Of a stretch of DNA of 64,000 bases, positions 32,663 through 42,503 are shown piece by piece; within the stretch, counting starts at the first letter, position 1; the number at the start of each line of letters is the position of its first letter. Below the pieces are notes generated by a model. The model searched no databases, had not been told where the DNA came from, and saw only the letters and a program-made list of their open reading frames with translations. The position numbers and the translations under genes were made by a program. Location: the NCBI GenBank assembly GCA_009801085.1, contig VNWV01000005.1, positions 2,294,001 through 2,358,000 of the forward strand, given 5' to 3'. This stretch comes from Lasiodiplodia sp. COLG20. Lineage: Eukaryota; Ascomycota; Dothideomycetes; Botryosphaeriales; Botryosphaeriaceae.

Positions 32663-34263
32663 TGATGCTTGTAGGGGTTGGAATGCTGGAAGAATAGATG
32701 GTATAGAGTGAAAAAGAACGCAACGTACTGTGAGATAAATGCGAGATGGGCAGCATTGGAGTCATTCTGGAGAATAGAGCCAATAGATACCCGGGTTTTT
32801 GACAGCGGCATGGACCTCCATCAATTATGTCGAGGACAGAGAGACATACACTGTAATGGCAAAGCAATTCCTGTCGAGCTTACTTCTTTCTTCATTTCGA
32901 AATCTCAGCCAGGCTATGGCAAGTCTCTCCCCCTTTACAAAGTCAGCCAAGTATTGGGCCAAGCAGTTGGTGAGCCTCACCTACCAAAGCTTTCCAGACC
33001 GTCCACTCAGGGAGACTCTAAACTTCGCATTCATCGATGCATCCTCTATCCGTTATAGTACCATTGAACTTTGACACACTGCTAGCACAATGCTTAGGCA
33101 TGGCTAAATATCATTCATGTCTGGCGATCCAAATCCACTATGCTCAACTGTGCAGTGTGCTATCTAAGCCATATTTACTTCGCCCTGTTTGATTCTTTCT
33201 GCAATGTAGCATTCACCCCCGGCCCGTGTCACGTCTGAGTCACTGGCATGGACCTCCTCTAAAGGTCACCAGACCAACACCCGTAAAGACCATAAAAACT
33301 TACTAGTCAACAGCCTACTTAACTGTAAAAGTCACGGATCAGACTCGGCGACCTCGTTTTTCGCGGTTGCGGGAAAGGAGACAATACGCAAGGCCTCAAG
33401 CTTAGACACATGCATATCTATCTGGATGGCTTTTGCGCTCTGCAGCGTCCAGGATCAACTCCACTTGTTTCTGCTTTAGTGTGGCCTGCACCAATGCGGG
33501 GCTGCAGCCATGTGGAGTGTGTGGAGTGTCGAGTGTCGATCGACCTGCCCGGATTGAGCTCGGGATGTGATCAACGCCGCTTGCCAAGGCCGCTCGCGTT
33601 CGGTGGGTTACCTACGGAGTATGCTTTTACGTTGCTGCTTTACAGTGTTGTCACGCTGTTGGGTGACTTCCTCGCTCTTTCATATACCATGAATTGGTAT
33701 CCTGGGTGTTAAAGGATACAGCTTATTGGCCTCTTTACAAGGTCTTCGTCGACTTGGGAGGCATTGGTATATTTAGCTGCTCCGCCAAATCTTACGTTCC
33801 GTCAAACCTGATACGAAGGCTGTCCGATTTAGAGGGAGCCCTATCCAAACGTAACATAAATAGATGAGTATCAAACAGTCATCACACAAGAGCCTCTTAA
33901 GCAGTGCGGTCAAGGTTATTTCAATTTTCAGCCATAGATAGTATTAACTACCCACCTGTGGACTTCCAGGCAGGATCCTCGCGGTTAGTTCAAGCAGTGA
34001 AAGAGTAAGTCCGGAAGAGCGGGTCATAAAAGACCACACTCTAGAAGAAAGCCCCAAAAATGCCCATTGCTGAAACCAACCCATCCACTCCTTACCCTTC
34101 ACTCCAGTGGAGACTTACTCCAGTGTATCGTAAAACACGTGAGAACTAGTCATTTTAAAAGCAAAAGTCAGTAGCGAGAAACCTTTGCCTGATTCGTCAT
34201 GCCACTATGCATCCAAATTGTAACGGCTTCGCCAGCCATGACCCAGTTACCCAAATTGATAGT
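32663..34263. other. Convergent intergenic region
   Basis: 1.6 kb between the 3' ends of the Zn2Cys6 gene (+) and BBP (-). Its base composition is more balanced than in genes. Only short open frames without features are seen, and I found no tRNA-like B-box. Confidence 0.5.
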
Positions 34264-36316
34264 TTAGGCGCCAGGAGGAGGCGGCGGGGGCTGGTCGCTG
34301 GGAGGCGGCGGTGGTGGAGCGTCACCAGGAGGAGGTGGTGGCGGAGGGCTACCGGCACCAGGGAACCCAGAGAGTATAGGAGGCATGCCAGGAGGAGCAG
34401 CCAGGCCAGGGGGTGCGCCCATAGGAGGCTGGCCGTAACCCGAGCTCTGGTCATAACCACCGGGATAACCGTAACCCCAAGGCTGACCGCCCGGAGGTGG
34501 CGGGGGAGCGCCAGCTGATGATGCCTGTTGCCAGGGAGCAGCACCTGGAGCTGGAGGGGCGCCATAACCACCACCCTGGCCATATCCACCATAGCTGTCC
34601 GAGTTGCCGCCGCGACCGCCACCATTGGCCCACGGCGGAGGAGCAGAGCCGCTATCGCCGCGCTCACGATCCTCACGAGGCTGGCGCCAAGGAGCAGCCG
34701 CACCGGTCGGGCCACGCTGCCAGGGCCTCACATCACCGCGATCACCGCCGCCGTAGCTATCATTGTTGCCCTCATAGGCGCCAGGACCGGCCTCAATGCG
34801 ATGCTGGGGCGCGCTGCTGCCAAGCTCAGCCATGAGGGATTCGTACTCGCGATCCATGCCGTCGCCACCACCAATCCTAGCGCTGGCGCCGGCACGGTCG
34901 CTGTTGCGCCAGCTAGCGCCGCGCTGGCGGTCGGGACAGTCACGAGCCATGTGACCAGCGTTACCGCAGACACGACAGATGATGTTGGCTGTGAAGTTGC
35001 GCTGTTCGGGACAATCGTACTTGCGGTGGCCGATTTGACCGCAGTTCTGGCAGGCCTGGTTCTCATCGTCACGCAGGGTACCGTTGAGAGCAGCCAGCTC
35101 ACGCAGCTGGTTGCGCTTGAGCTCGTTCTGGCCTTCGGGGATCGAAGCAGCCTGGAATCTGTCAGTCTTCACTTTAGGTTTGAACGAACCGGGGTTCTTG
35201 CGTACAGTTTCGATGATGTTGTGGATCAGCTTCTTGGCCTTGTTGACCTTCTCCTCGGTGTCGGCCATGATCAGGCAGTGAAGATCCTCCTCCTGGTTGC
35301 TGGTGTGAGCGGCATCGGAGCGGCCTTTGCCCTCCTTGACGGAGCCCTTGCCACGGATGGCAATCTTGGCACCAGACTCGGCCTCCATCTTCTTCAAGGT
35401 GTTTCCACGGGGTCCGATGAGTAGTCCGACTGTTAGTAGAAGAAAAGGGCTAGTGTTAGTTAACGGATTCTTTTTCATGTTGGAGTAAGTGAGTGAGTTA
35501 GAAGGTGGTTAGTGAAGTGAGCAACACTGCGCATTACACGTAATGCCGCAGATTTAGGTAGAGAAGACGCAGATGTGCAGGTTAGAAATCGAGGGTTAGC
35601 AATCATACTGAAGTTAATCTCCGGGTAGTCATTGACTGGGACGTAGACCTTCTCCTGGGTCTTGGTTGGGCGCCTGTAGTCAGAAGGAGGATGGTAGTTA
35701 GGGATGACTTTCATCGCCTTCTCGATGAGCTTGTGGCGCTCATCCTCCAACTTCTTGCGGTAACGGTATTCGCGGGTGTTGACACGACGACCAAAGTTGT
35801 CATATTGCGGGGGAGGCGAAGGCGACCTTGTTCTAATCAGTATCCACCGCGAGAAAGCGCGGCCGGTGGGACTCGGTCTTCACTCACCTATCACCGTCAG
35901 CCGGGACCACGTCGTTGATCCTCAGCTTCTGGCTGATCTCCTCAATGCGCAGGTGCAGAGTGTAGGCTTCCAGCTGCTCGGCGGTCATATGGGCGGTAAT
36001 GGCGGTGGTAAGACCCATGAGGCCAGCGGCCTTGTTGTCGGATGCATCGCCCCAGCGGTTGCGCTTCTTGCGCTTGCGGGTGCCGTCGGGGTTGAGCTCT
36101 GTAAACGGTGTGAGTAGGGTTTATTTGCTTGTAAGAGAAGTGGCACTCACCGCGAACAGGGCTACGGCCGCGCTTCAGGTCAGAAAGACCGGTGGCGGGT
36201 GCAGAGGGGTCGTAGCCATCCTTGTCCTCCGAAGGCGTCGTGTCGCCGCCAAACCTGCGACGAGTGCCGAGGGGGATGTTGTTGGAGCCGGTGATGCCTT
36301 GATTGCGCCACGACAT
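34264..36316 (-). CDS. MSL5: Branchpoint-bridging protein BBP/SF1
   Basis: BBP binds the intron branch-point sequence and, with the U2AF large subunit, commits pre-mRNA to splicing in the nucleus. Four exons from the right: 36316-36151, 36098-35888, 35826-35609 and 35429-34264, 586 residues. Order of elements: an N-terminal region with the U2AF-binding tract ([11 protein letters not shown]), the helical [15 protein letters not shown] segment, then [18 protein letters not shown], the KH-QUA2 RNA-binding domain ([19 protein letters not shown]), two zinc knuckles ([14 protein letters not shown] and [14 protein letters not shown]), and a long Gly/Pro-rich tail ending in polyproline runs. All elements agree with fungal BBP. 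The gene is divergent from the glutathione transferase. Confidence 0.95.
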
Positions 36317-36945
36317 ATTTGCGATTGCGCGCGCGATGGAGTTGGCGGGGCGGGCGCGAAAGGTTGAAGGTGAAGCGGAAGTAAGAGAGGGCGAGCTGTT
36401 CGAGCCGGGCGCAGCAGCGCGACTTTGTAGGCGTCTTGGCGTGCAGGAGCCGACTTTTGACCGGCCACCGGTCGCTGACTCAGCCGCCCAGGCATGCCCG
36501 CCGCATTCCCCAGACCACACGGGAACTGGGGGAAAAAGACGCACGTGGGATCACGACCATCCGCTCTGTCCGGTCCCCTAAGAATCAGTCTCACCTGCGC
36601 ATTACTTCGCCGGCGAGCTGTGTGCATAATGCCAGATGCCGGGTGTCCACGGCCTCATGAAACACGGCGATAAAATTCGCCTCCAGCGACAGCGTTGCAG
36701 CTCGCGCTCTAAACGAAGACGCTGCTTTGCAGTCCCCGAAAGGCTTGCAGTGCTAGGCTGCACCCTCTTCTGTAGAAAGTATTCCCCAGACCTTCGGGGC
36801 GACATGACGTAGCGATTGCTATTTCTAAGCACCCCGCCGCGCCTGCCCCTCACTCCACTCGTGAACGCCGCGCGGGTCCACGTATAAATCCGCTGCTCAG
36901 TCGTCGTACTCCCAGCTCACCCCGTCCACCGTCTCCGCATCCACA
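36317..36945. promoter_or_regulatory. Divergent BBP/GST promoter region
   Basis: 629 bp shared by two divergent genes. The right end has a TATA box for the GST gene; the BBP side has none that I can see, as expected for a housekeeping gene. Confidence 0.55.
36883..36888 (+). promoter_or_regulatory. TATA box of the glutathione transferase gene
   Basis: TATAAA (CCACGTATAAATCC) lies 58 bp before the ATG at 36946, implying a very short leader. A C-rich tract follows, usual around fungal transcription starts. Confidence 0.6.
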
Positions 36946-37810
36946 ATGGCCGCCCAAAGCCCCGACATCACGCTGTACACCAGCCAGACGCCCAACGGCA
37001 TCAAGGTGTCTATCACTTTAGAAGAGCTTGGGTACTATCTGCTCATGTAATATCCGCTGCCATGGCTCTGCTGACGCTCGATAAGCCTGCCCTACAAGGT
37101 CGAGAAGATCGAAATCAGCAAGAACACCCAGAAGGAGCCTTGGTTCCTTGCCATCAACCCCAATGGCCGCATCCCCGCCTTGACCGACACTTTCAGTGAT
37201 GGCAAGAGTATTCGCTTGTTCGAGTCCGGCTCCATTATGCAGTATCTTGTTTCGCGCTATGACACCGACCACAAGATTTCTTATCCCCACGGATCGCGCG
37301 AGGAATACGAAACGAATAACTGGCTGTTCTTCCAGAATGCCGGCGTTGGTCCAATGCAGGGCCAGGGTAAGTTTTTCCGACAGCCGACTCTGTTGATTGG
37401 GTCCTGACCTCCTTGCAGCAAATCATTTTACCCGCTACGCGCCTGATATCTTTGAGTATGGCATATCCCGCTACCAAAATGAGACACGCCGCCTTTATGG
37501 TGTTCTGGACAAGCACCTGGCCGAGACCGGAAACCAGTACATCGTTGGCGACAAGTGTACCATTGCCGACATTGCTCACTATGGGTGGATCGCTGCCGCT
37601 GGCTGGGCTGGCGTCGAGATCGACGAGTTTCCGAAGTTGAAGGCCTGGGAAGAGCGTATGGAGGCACGTCCGGGCGTCGACAAGGGCCGCCACGTGCCCG
37701 ACCCACACACGATCAAAGAGTTGTTGAAGGACAAGTCTAAGATGGAGCAGCATGCCGCTGAATCGAGGAAATGGGTGCAGGCTGGCATGAAAGCCGATGC
37801 TCAAAAGTGA
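36946..37810 (+). CDS. Glutathione S-transferase (Ure2-like/GTT class)
   Basis: A cytosolic enzyme that conjugates or reduces substrates with glutathione. Three exons: 36946-37031, 37086-37366 and 37419-37810, 252 residues. The thioredoxin-like N-terminal domain shows ITLYTSQTPNGIKVSITLEELG, with the first 20 residues covering the glutathione-site loop (TSQTPNG), then NPNGRIPALTD with the cis-proline, and LFESGSIMQYLVSRYD with the E-S pair that binds the gamma-glutamyl group. The helical C-terminal domain has the folding motif GDKCTIADIAHYGW. These are the features of Ure2/nu-type fungal GSTs; the exact class needs a tree. The last 40 residues form a charged extension (KELLKDKSKMEQHAAESRKW). 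Confidence 0.92.
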
Positions 37811-38504
37811 GTCGTTCATGTACGCCAGTTCGTGCATGGATTGATTATACTGTGATTGCAGGTTATAGATAGCTACGTAGACCTTAGGTCACCCACAGTA
37901 TCATTCAATTTTCGGAACGTCTCCATGTTTACATAATGCATCCCCGTCTCCCGACGCTGTGATGAACGTCTAGTCGACACCTTCAGCTGTGGGTTGCCAA
38001 GTCAAATCTACGGCTTGCATCTAGAGTGGAAGGGGCGCTTGAAGACCCAAAGAAGAACGACGTAGATGATGGATACAGGGTGAGCAACGAGATGCGGGAC
38101 AAAGAAAAACACCAAATGAAGTAATTTCGAGAAGAGTGGCTTGGAAAGTAAGCAAACAACGCACGGAGCCCAAGCCACATGTGCGACATAGCGGAAAATT
38201 GCAGAGTCAAAGCCTTTACAGGGACATGTCGCCAAATATGTCGTTCATTCTTCATTGGTGATGGAAGCCAGGTGAGGTGAGTGGAAGCACTCATGTGATT
38301 GGTCACTGAGAGAAGGGTCTATAAATGCGTCTTCTTCTGCCACCCGGCATCCATTCCTCCTCAACGTTCGGTCACCTTCCGCGCTTCCTTTGCGCAGTTT
38401 CTTTCTAAGGCACCGGCGTCCACTCCACTCACTCCATTCCTCCCTCGAAGATCTTGCTACGCCGCAGACCGCTTTCACGAGAACACCATCGCCGTCACGC
38501 CAAG
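37811..38504. other. Intergenic, promoter of the Q/N/H-rich gene
   Basis: 694 bp between two + strand genes. It contains an inverted CCAAT box (ATTGG within GATTGGTCA, about 38298-38303) and a TATA box (listed separately). After these comes a long C/T-rich leader with few G. Confidence 0.55.
38320..38326 (+). promoter_or_regulatory. TATA box with upstream CCAAT, Q/N/H-rich gene
   Basis: TATAAAT at 38320-38326 sits about 20 bp after an inverted CCAAT box and 179 bp before the ATG at 38505, followed by a pyrimidine-rich leader. This is a layout of strongly expressed fungal genes. Confidence 0.55.
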
Positions 38505-39521
38505 ATGTACTCGATCGAGTCCATGGAGCCGACCGAGGACGTCGCCTATGTCCACACCTTCGCTGACCTGTCGAGCCTCTCCCGCGATGCGCGTCTGGCT
38601 CTGTGCTCACCCAAGCATGTCGTCCAGCTGAAGAGCCTTGCTCCGGAGGTTTTCGAGTACGTCATGCCAGCGAACGTCTTCAAAGCCTTTTCGCCTCTGG
38701 TCTTCCAGCAGGCTTTCCAGATCCCCGGTGAGGGCCATGAGGTTCGGCGCTCCGTGCTCATGCTGGCGCCCAGCGGAACCGATCCTGCCGCTATCGAGTA
38801 CATCTGCGATTGGATGGTCTCAACCTGCAACCAGGCCGACCCCTCCCGTCTGTCGGTCAAGGGCAACTTCTTCGCTTGGGTTGAGCTGTTGAAGGCCGCG
38901 CTTCTCCTTCAGGTTCATGCGGCCGAGACCGTCATTTGGCCGAGGCTGGCCTTCTTCATTACTGAGGAGCCGCTCGAATGGCAGCATCTGGACGCGATCA
39001 TGTCGAACTTCTCCATGAACAGCAAGATTGTCAAGCATCTCCTCCACAACGTGAGCTACCGCCGGAACACGGGTGGCATCACCCCCAGTTGCGAGCTCTT
39101 CATCCAGAACAACGAATTCTTTCAAAACATGCTCGGCCAAGTCGCCTACCAGCAGCAGCAGAGCACCATGGCCATGGGCAACAACGTTCGTAACTTCAAC
39201 CGCTGGAACACGCAGAATGCCGCCTACCGTCGTCAGCGTTTTGAGGAGCAGCAGCTCCAGCAGCATGACCAGCCGGCCTTCCACTACGCTCAGCACCACA
39301 GCAACAAAAACCGTCGCCACAACGGCAACGGCTATGGACATGGCAACAACCGTCACAATGGCGTTGGCGGCAAGCACAAGCGCGAGAACATGGAGGACTG
39401 GGCCCGCCGCACAGCCGCTGGAGCTACCTGGGACGATTCTCCTGCTGCTCACCAGGGTGGTGCTTACGACACCCGCGTCCTCAACCCGGGCGAGGCCACT
39501 GCAAGCGGTCTCATCGCTTAA
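38505..39521 (+). CDS. Unknown fungal protein with Gln/Asn/His-rich C-terminus
   Basis: An intronless gene of 338 residues, starting at ATG 38505, which lies just after the C/T-rich leader; an in-frame upstream extension has no support. I do not recognise the family. Residues 1-185 look like a folded, mainly helical domain (FADLSSLSRDARLALCSPKH, AAIEYICDWMVSTCNQ, GNFFAWVELLKAALLLQVH). The first part has some flavour of a BTB/POZ tail, but no clear BTB core is present. From about residue 215 the chain is rich in Gln, Asn and His (YQQQQSTMAMGNN, EEQQLQQHDQPAFHYAQHH, NGNGYGHGNNRHNG). Such prion-like, possibly RNA-associated sequence is common in granule proteins. Codon use is strongly biased to C-ending codons, which with the TATA/CCAAT promoter suggests high expression. 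Confidence 0.8.
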   Translation: MYSIESMEPTEDVAYVHTFADLSSLSRDARLALCSPKHVVQLKSLAPEVFEYVMPANVFKAFSPLVFQQAFQIPGEGHEVRRSVLMLAPSGTDPAAIEYICDWMVSTCNQADPSRLSVKGNFFAWVELLKAALLLQVHAAETVIWPRLAFFITEEPLEWQHLDAIMSNFSMNSKIVKHLLHNVSYRRNTGGITPSCELFIQNNEFFQNMLGQVAYQQQQSTMAMGNNVRNFNRWNTQNAAYRRQRFEEQQLQQHDQPAFHYAQHHSNKNRRHNGNGYGHGNNRHNGVGGKHKRENMEDWARRTAAGATWDDSPAAHQGGAYDTRVLNPGEATASGLIA

Positions 39522-40087
39522 GCTCAGCATTCGCCTCACTTGATGTGTCCTCATGGCTGATCTGCTTTACTACCAGTAAAGTGTCAGCAAATACTCGTGT
39601 GGGCAAACCTACTGTTTCCTATGTTTGGCGTCCGTTGACTACATCAAGTAGGGCAACCGGCTAATGTTCTGCGACCGCTCACCCACCTAATACCGATACT
39701 GCTCGCTGGGTTGAGCTGGTCTTTCTATTACTGGGGTTTTTAAACTGGCGCTCAAGGACTCAACGGGAACATGGATCGTGGTGATTCAAAGACATTCGGG
39801 CGTCAATGCTGGCAAAGGGTCTGGATCAACCATGGCTAAGGTCTGTTCAAGATGGGAAATGGGATACCCGCTGCTTTTCCTCGGGATGGTTTGGCTTTCT
39901 GAGACAGGCTCTGCAGAACACGGATCGGCATTCGAGTCAATTCTATAGCTCTGCTTAAGGCAATCTCAATCTCTTTGCTCTTCCTTGTGATGTCGTACCC
40001 TTCTACTCCACTGAGAACATCGAAGCTCCGATTGACTGCTCTCCACGATACCTGGGTCTTTCGTCCAGTTGTTTCGATTCTTCCCGC
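39522..40087. other. Convergent intergenic region
   Basis: 566 bp between convergent genes (+ at left, - at right). It holds only 3' untranslated sequence as far as I can see. Confidence 0.5.
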
Positions 40088-40924
40088 CTACTTCAAAGTG
40101 ACATAACACCTCGTCAGAACCTGCGTCGAGTTTCCAAACGGCCTCGTCACAGTCCCATCCTCATTCTTCACCACGACCTCGCCGGTGTGCACCTCTGATA
40201 TCGCCTCGCCCTTGAACGGCGGCGGTGGATTCGTCCACACCTTCGTGACGGCATCATTGAACGCCTCGATCTGAATCCCGCGGAAGCCCTTCTCGGCCGC
40301 CCAGCGCATGAGGAAGTGTGCCTGGCGCTTCATCAGCCCCAACCCCTCGTAGTCCCTGCGCGTGCTGGTCGAGTTGCGGAACAGGACCTGCAGCGGCCCG
40401 GTGGCCTGCCACGAGGCTGGGTCCCTCGGGTCGTTCGCGATCAGCATGCCGAAGCCGGCGCCGTACTCGGGCACGATGCCGACCAGGTCGGCCAGCTTGG
40501 ACTGGTCGAGCGGGTTGATGCTGTCGTAGCTGAGGGCGATGGACACGAGCGGGAAGTCCATCTGGTCCAGCAGCGTCTGGGCGTCCAGGTCCTCCGGGTC
40601 GTTCTCGCGCTCCACGTCCCAGTACAGCTTTCCACCCGTGGCCGCCGACTCGGGCCGCTTGAACACGTACTCCTTGTCGAAGACGCCGAAGGAGAGGCCC
40701 GAGTCGATTTGATGGTCAATCAAATGGCCACAGGTGCGAAAGAGCCCCAGGGCTTTTTTGACGCCCTCCGTTCCCTTATAGTTGGCCGCCCACATGGGAC
40801 CGTAGAACATGTTGGTGTGGCAGAGGATGGCTTTCGCCCACTCGTTGTGTTCTGGGCCGAGATTGCGGATCTCGAAACGGGAGGGGAGGTCAGTTGTCAC
40901 GGTGGTAGTCATGGTGACGGTCAT
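40088..40924 (-). CDS. Putative GNAT-like protein
   Basis: A single-exon gene of 278 residues (300 if the upstream ATG at 40990 is used). I prefer 40924 because a TATA-like box on this strand (about 41018-41008, GATATAAGG) would place transcription start near 40980, downstream of the first ATG. The sequence begins MTVTMTTTVTTDLPSRFEIR, then EHNEWAKAILCHTNMFYGP. The C-terminal part DYEGLGLMKRQAHFLMRWAA, then EKGFRGIQIEAFNDAVTKVW, resembles acetyl-CoA-binding motif A and the following strand of GNAT acetyltransferases, as in a group of uncharacterised fungal proteins. A catalytic role and substrate are not established. Confidence 0.75.
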   Translation of the reverse strand: MTVTMTTTVTTDLPSRFEIRNLGPEHNEWAKAILCHTNMFYGPMWAANYKGTEGVKKALGLFRTCGHLIDHQIDSGLSFGVFDKEYVFKRPESAATGGKLYWDVERENDPEDLDAQTLLDQMDFPLVSIALSYDSINPLDQSKLADLVGIVPEYGAGFGMLIANDPRDPASWQATGPLQVLFRNSTSTRRDYEGLGLMKRQAHFLMRWAAEKGFRGIQIEAFNDAVTKVWTNPPPPFKGEAISEVHTGEVVVKNEDGTVTRPFGNSTQVLTRCYVTLK

Positions 40925-40990
40925 GTTGGGCTCAATAGATGGTTTCTTTGGGAGAATTGGTATGAAGATCCTGTCGTCTTCTCCTTTCAA

Positions 40991-42503
40991 TATAATACTT
41001 TAAGGTCCCTTATATCTGGGCCGAGAGCTAGCGCTGACGTGAGGTCGTCCGGAAAATTAGGTTTCGCTTCACAGAACGCCGCTGCTTATGATAGTCTCAG
41101 ACGCGGGGTTCTGGGGGCGGCAACTTTGTTAGACGAAGTAGCATCGACTGATATGTGCAGGGGTGTGGATAAATTGACGTTCCGTCATTTTCCCGACGCC
41201 TGGGCAGGCAGTCTGACTGCAGGAAAAGCTGTTGGAGCAGTGGAGGTCGTCTGGGGTGGTAGTCGGAAACTACAATAGTGTCTTTTTGGGGCTGAGTCAA
41301 GTATTACAAGACCACTCGGCGACTTCTGCTAGTAACAATCAGCGGAACATTATTAGGAATTGCTGAACCGTTCAATGAAAAGTCTCAATCATGTGTCCCG
41401 ACAACATCAAGGACAAGACAAAGTCGCTGCCAACGTAAGCGTCGCGCTTATCGACGCGGATTTACATGCACGACTGTAGATCCATTCCCTGTCCAGAGGC
41501 GTGGGGAAACCAAATGCGGTCTTGGAGGAGCAAAAGTGGTGCGATTGCTGGGTAGCTGTTGGAGATAACGACGTCTCATATTGCTGCTGATATTCGCCTG
41601 ACAAGGAAATGCACGAAGCAATTTCGTAGGTCGGGCACGAAGCGTGTCCGTGGTCAAAACAAGCGTCTAGCGTCTAGCGCATGGTGGTGATTGGCTGTCA
41701 ATGGTTATTTGTTACCTACGGTCTTCGAGATCCCTACTTGACAGATGTTCCCGCTAGGCCGGATCGGATCTGCGAGTGCATGTACGTCGTCCCTTCCGGG
41801 CTTGGCATGGACAGGGCCAGCCCACTTTTTTTTGCCGTCTCAGCTGCAGGGTGTGAGGGAGAAAAAGTTTCAGGGAGCACCGCGGTCTGCTGGGCGTCCG
41901 GTAGGGAGCCAGCGGAGAGGGAGCGAGCCCAAGATCAGCGCGTGATCCGGATGACGTCGAGATTGATAGCGGTTCGGTGTAGAGCGCGACAGCGGCAGAG
42001 CCTCGAGGTTCGTCTACAGCGGCAACATCGGAGAACAGGCGGTGGCAGCTGTCGCAATACGGAGCATCTCAGCCCCAGGGCCCCGCTGGCTACTGCATGC
42101 AGCGCGGTCATGACGGAGTCGCGGGCGAGTCAGGCGACTCGATGGGCCTGGAGGAGCACGGGGTGACCTTCGATTTTTCCAGACGGTGGCTACCCTGGAT
42201 TGGATTGGTTGCGTGGCACGCGGACACAGCCTCGACGGCTGGCTGCCATGGGTGGTGTGCAAGCTGGAGTGGAGCCGCGATAAAACGCCCTCGAGCCTGC
42301 TTCGGGCCTGTGCTTGGCATGACGGCGCTGGCCTCTGGCAACGGGCAGCGCTAGCGGACCCCGCGACCGCCCGCCCTACGTATCAACACAGCTTCCACAA
42401 GCCTCACTCTCGTCTCCCAAGACAACCACACCGCAATTTCCGAGCCATCAAAAGCAGCCGCGTGCGCTGCCTGCACTGCGCCCTCCAGTGTTGAACTGCG
42501 CCG
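40991..42503. other. Divergent intergenic region, GNAT-like gene and PFF1
   Basis: About 1.5 kb between divergent genes. Apart from the TATA-like box on the minus strand near 41008-41018 I see no feature. Overlapping open frames at 41681-42354 have no domain character. Confidence 0.5.

Noticed and set aside
34528..35424. 298-residue Ala/Val/Thr-rich open frame on the + strand
   Set aside because: Antisense shadow of the BBP gene, whose KH domain and zinc knuckles are clear on the other strand.
38505..39100. BTB/POZ domain in the Q/N/H-rich protein
   Set aside because: Some helix pattern is reminiscent, but the BTB core motif (D-V-x-hydrophobic and H-x2-hydrophobic-L) is not seen.
40088..40990. 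Start at ATG 40990 for the GNAT-like gene
   Set aside because: A TATA-like box about 20-30 bp upstream would put transcription start at or after this ATG; 40924 is preferred but not proven.
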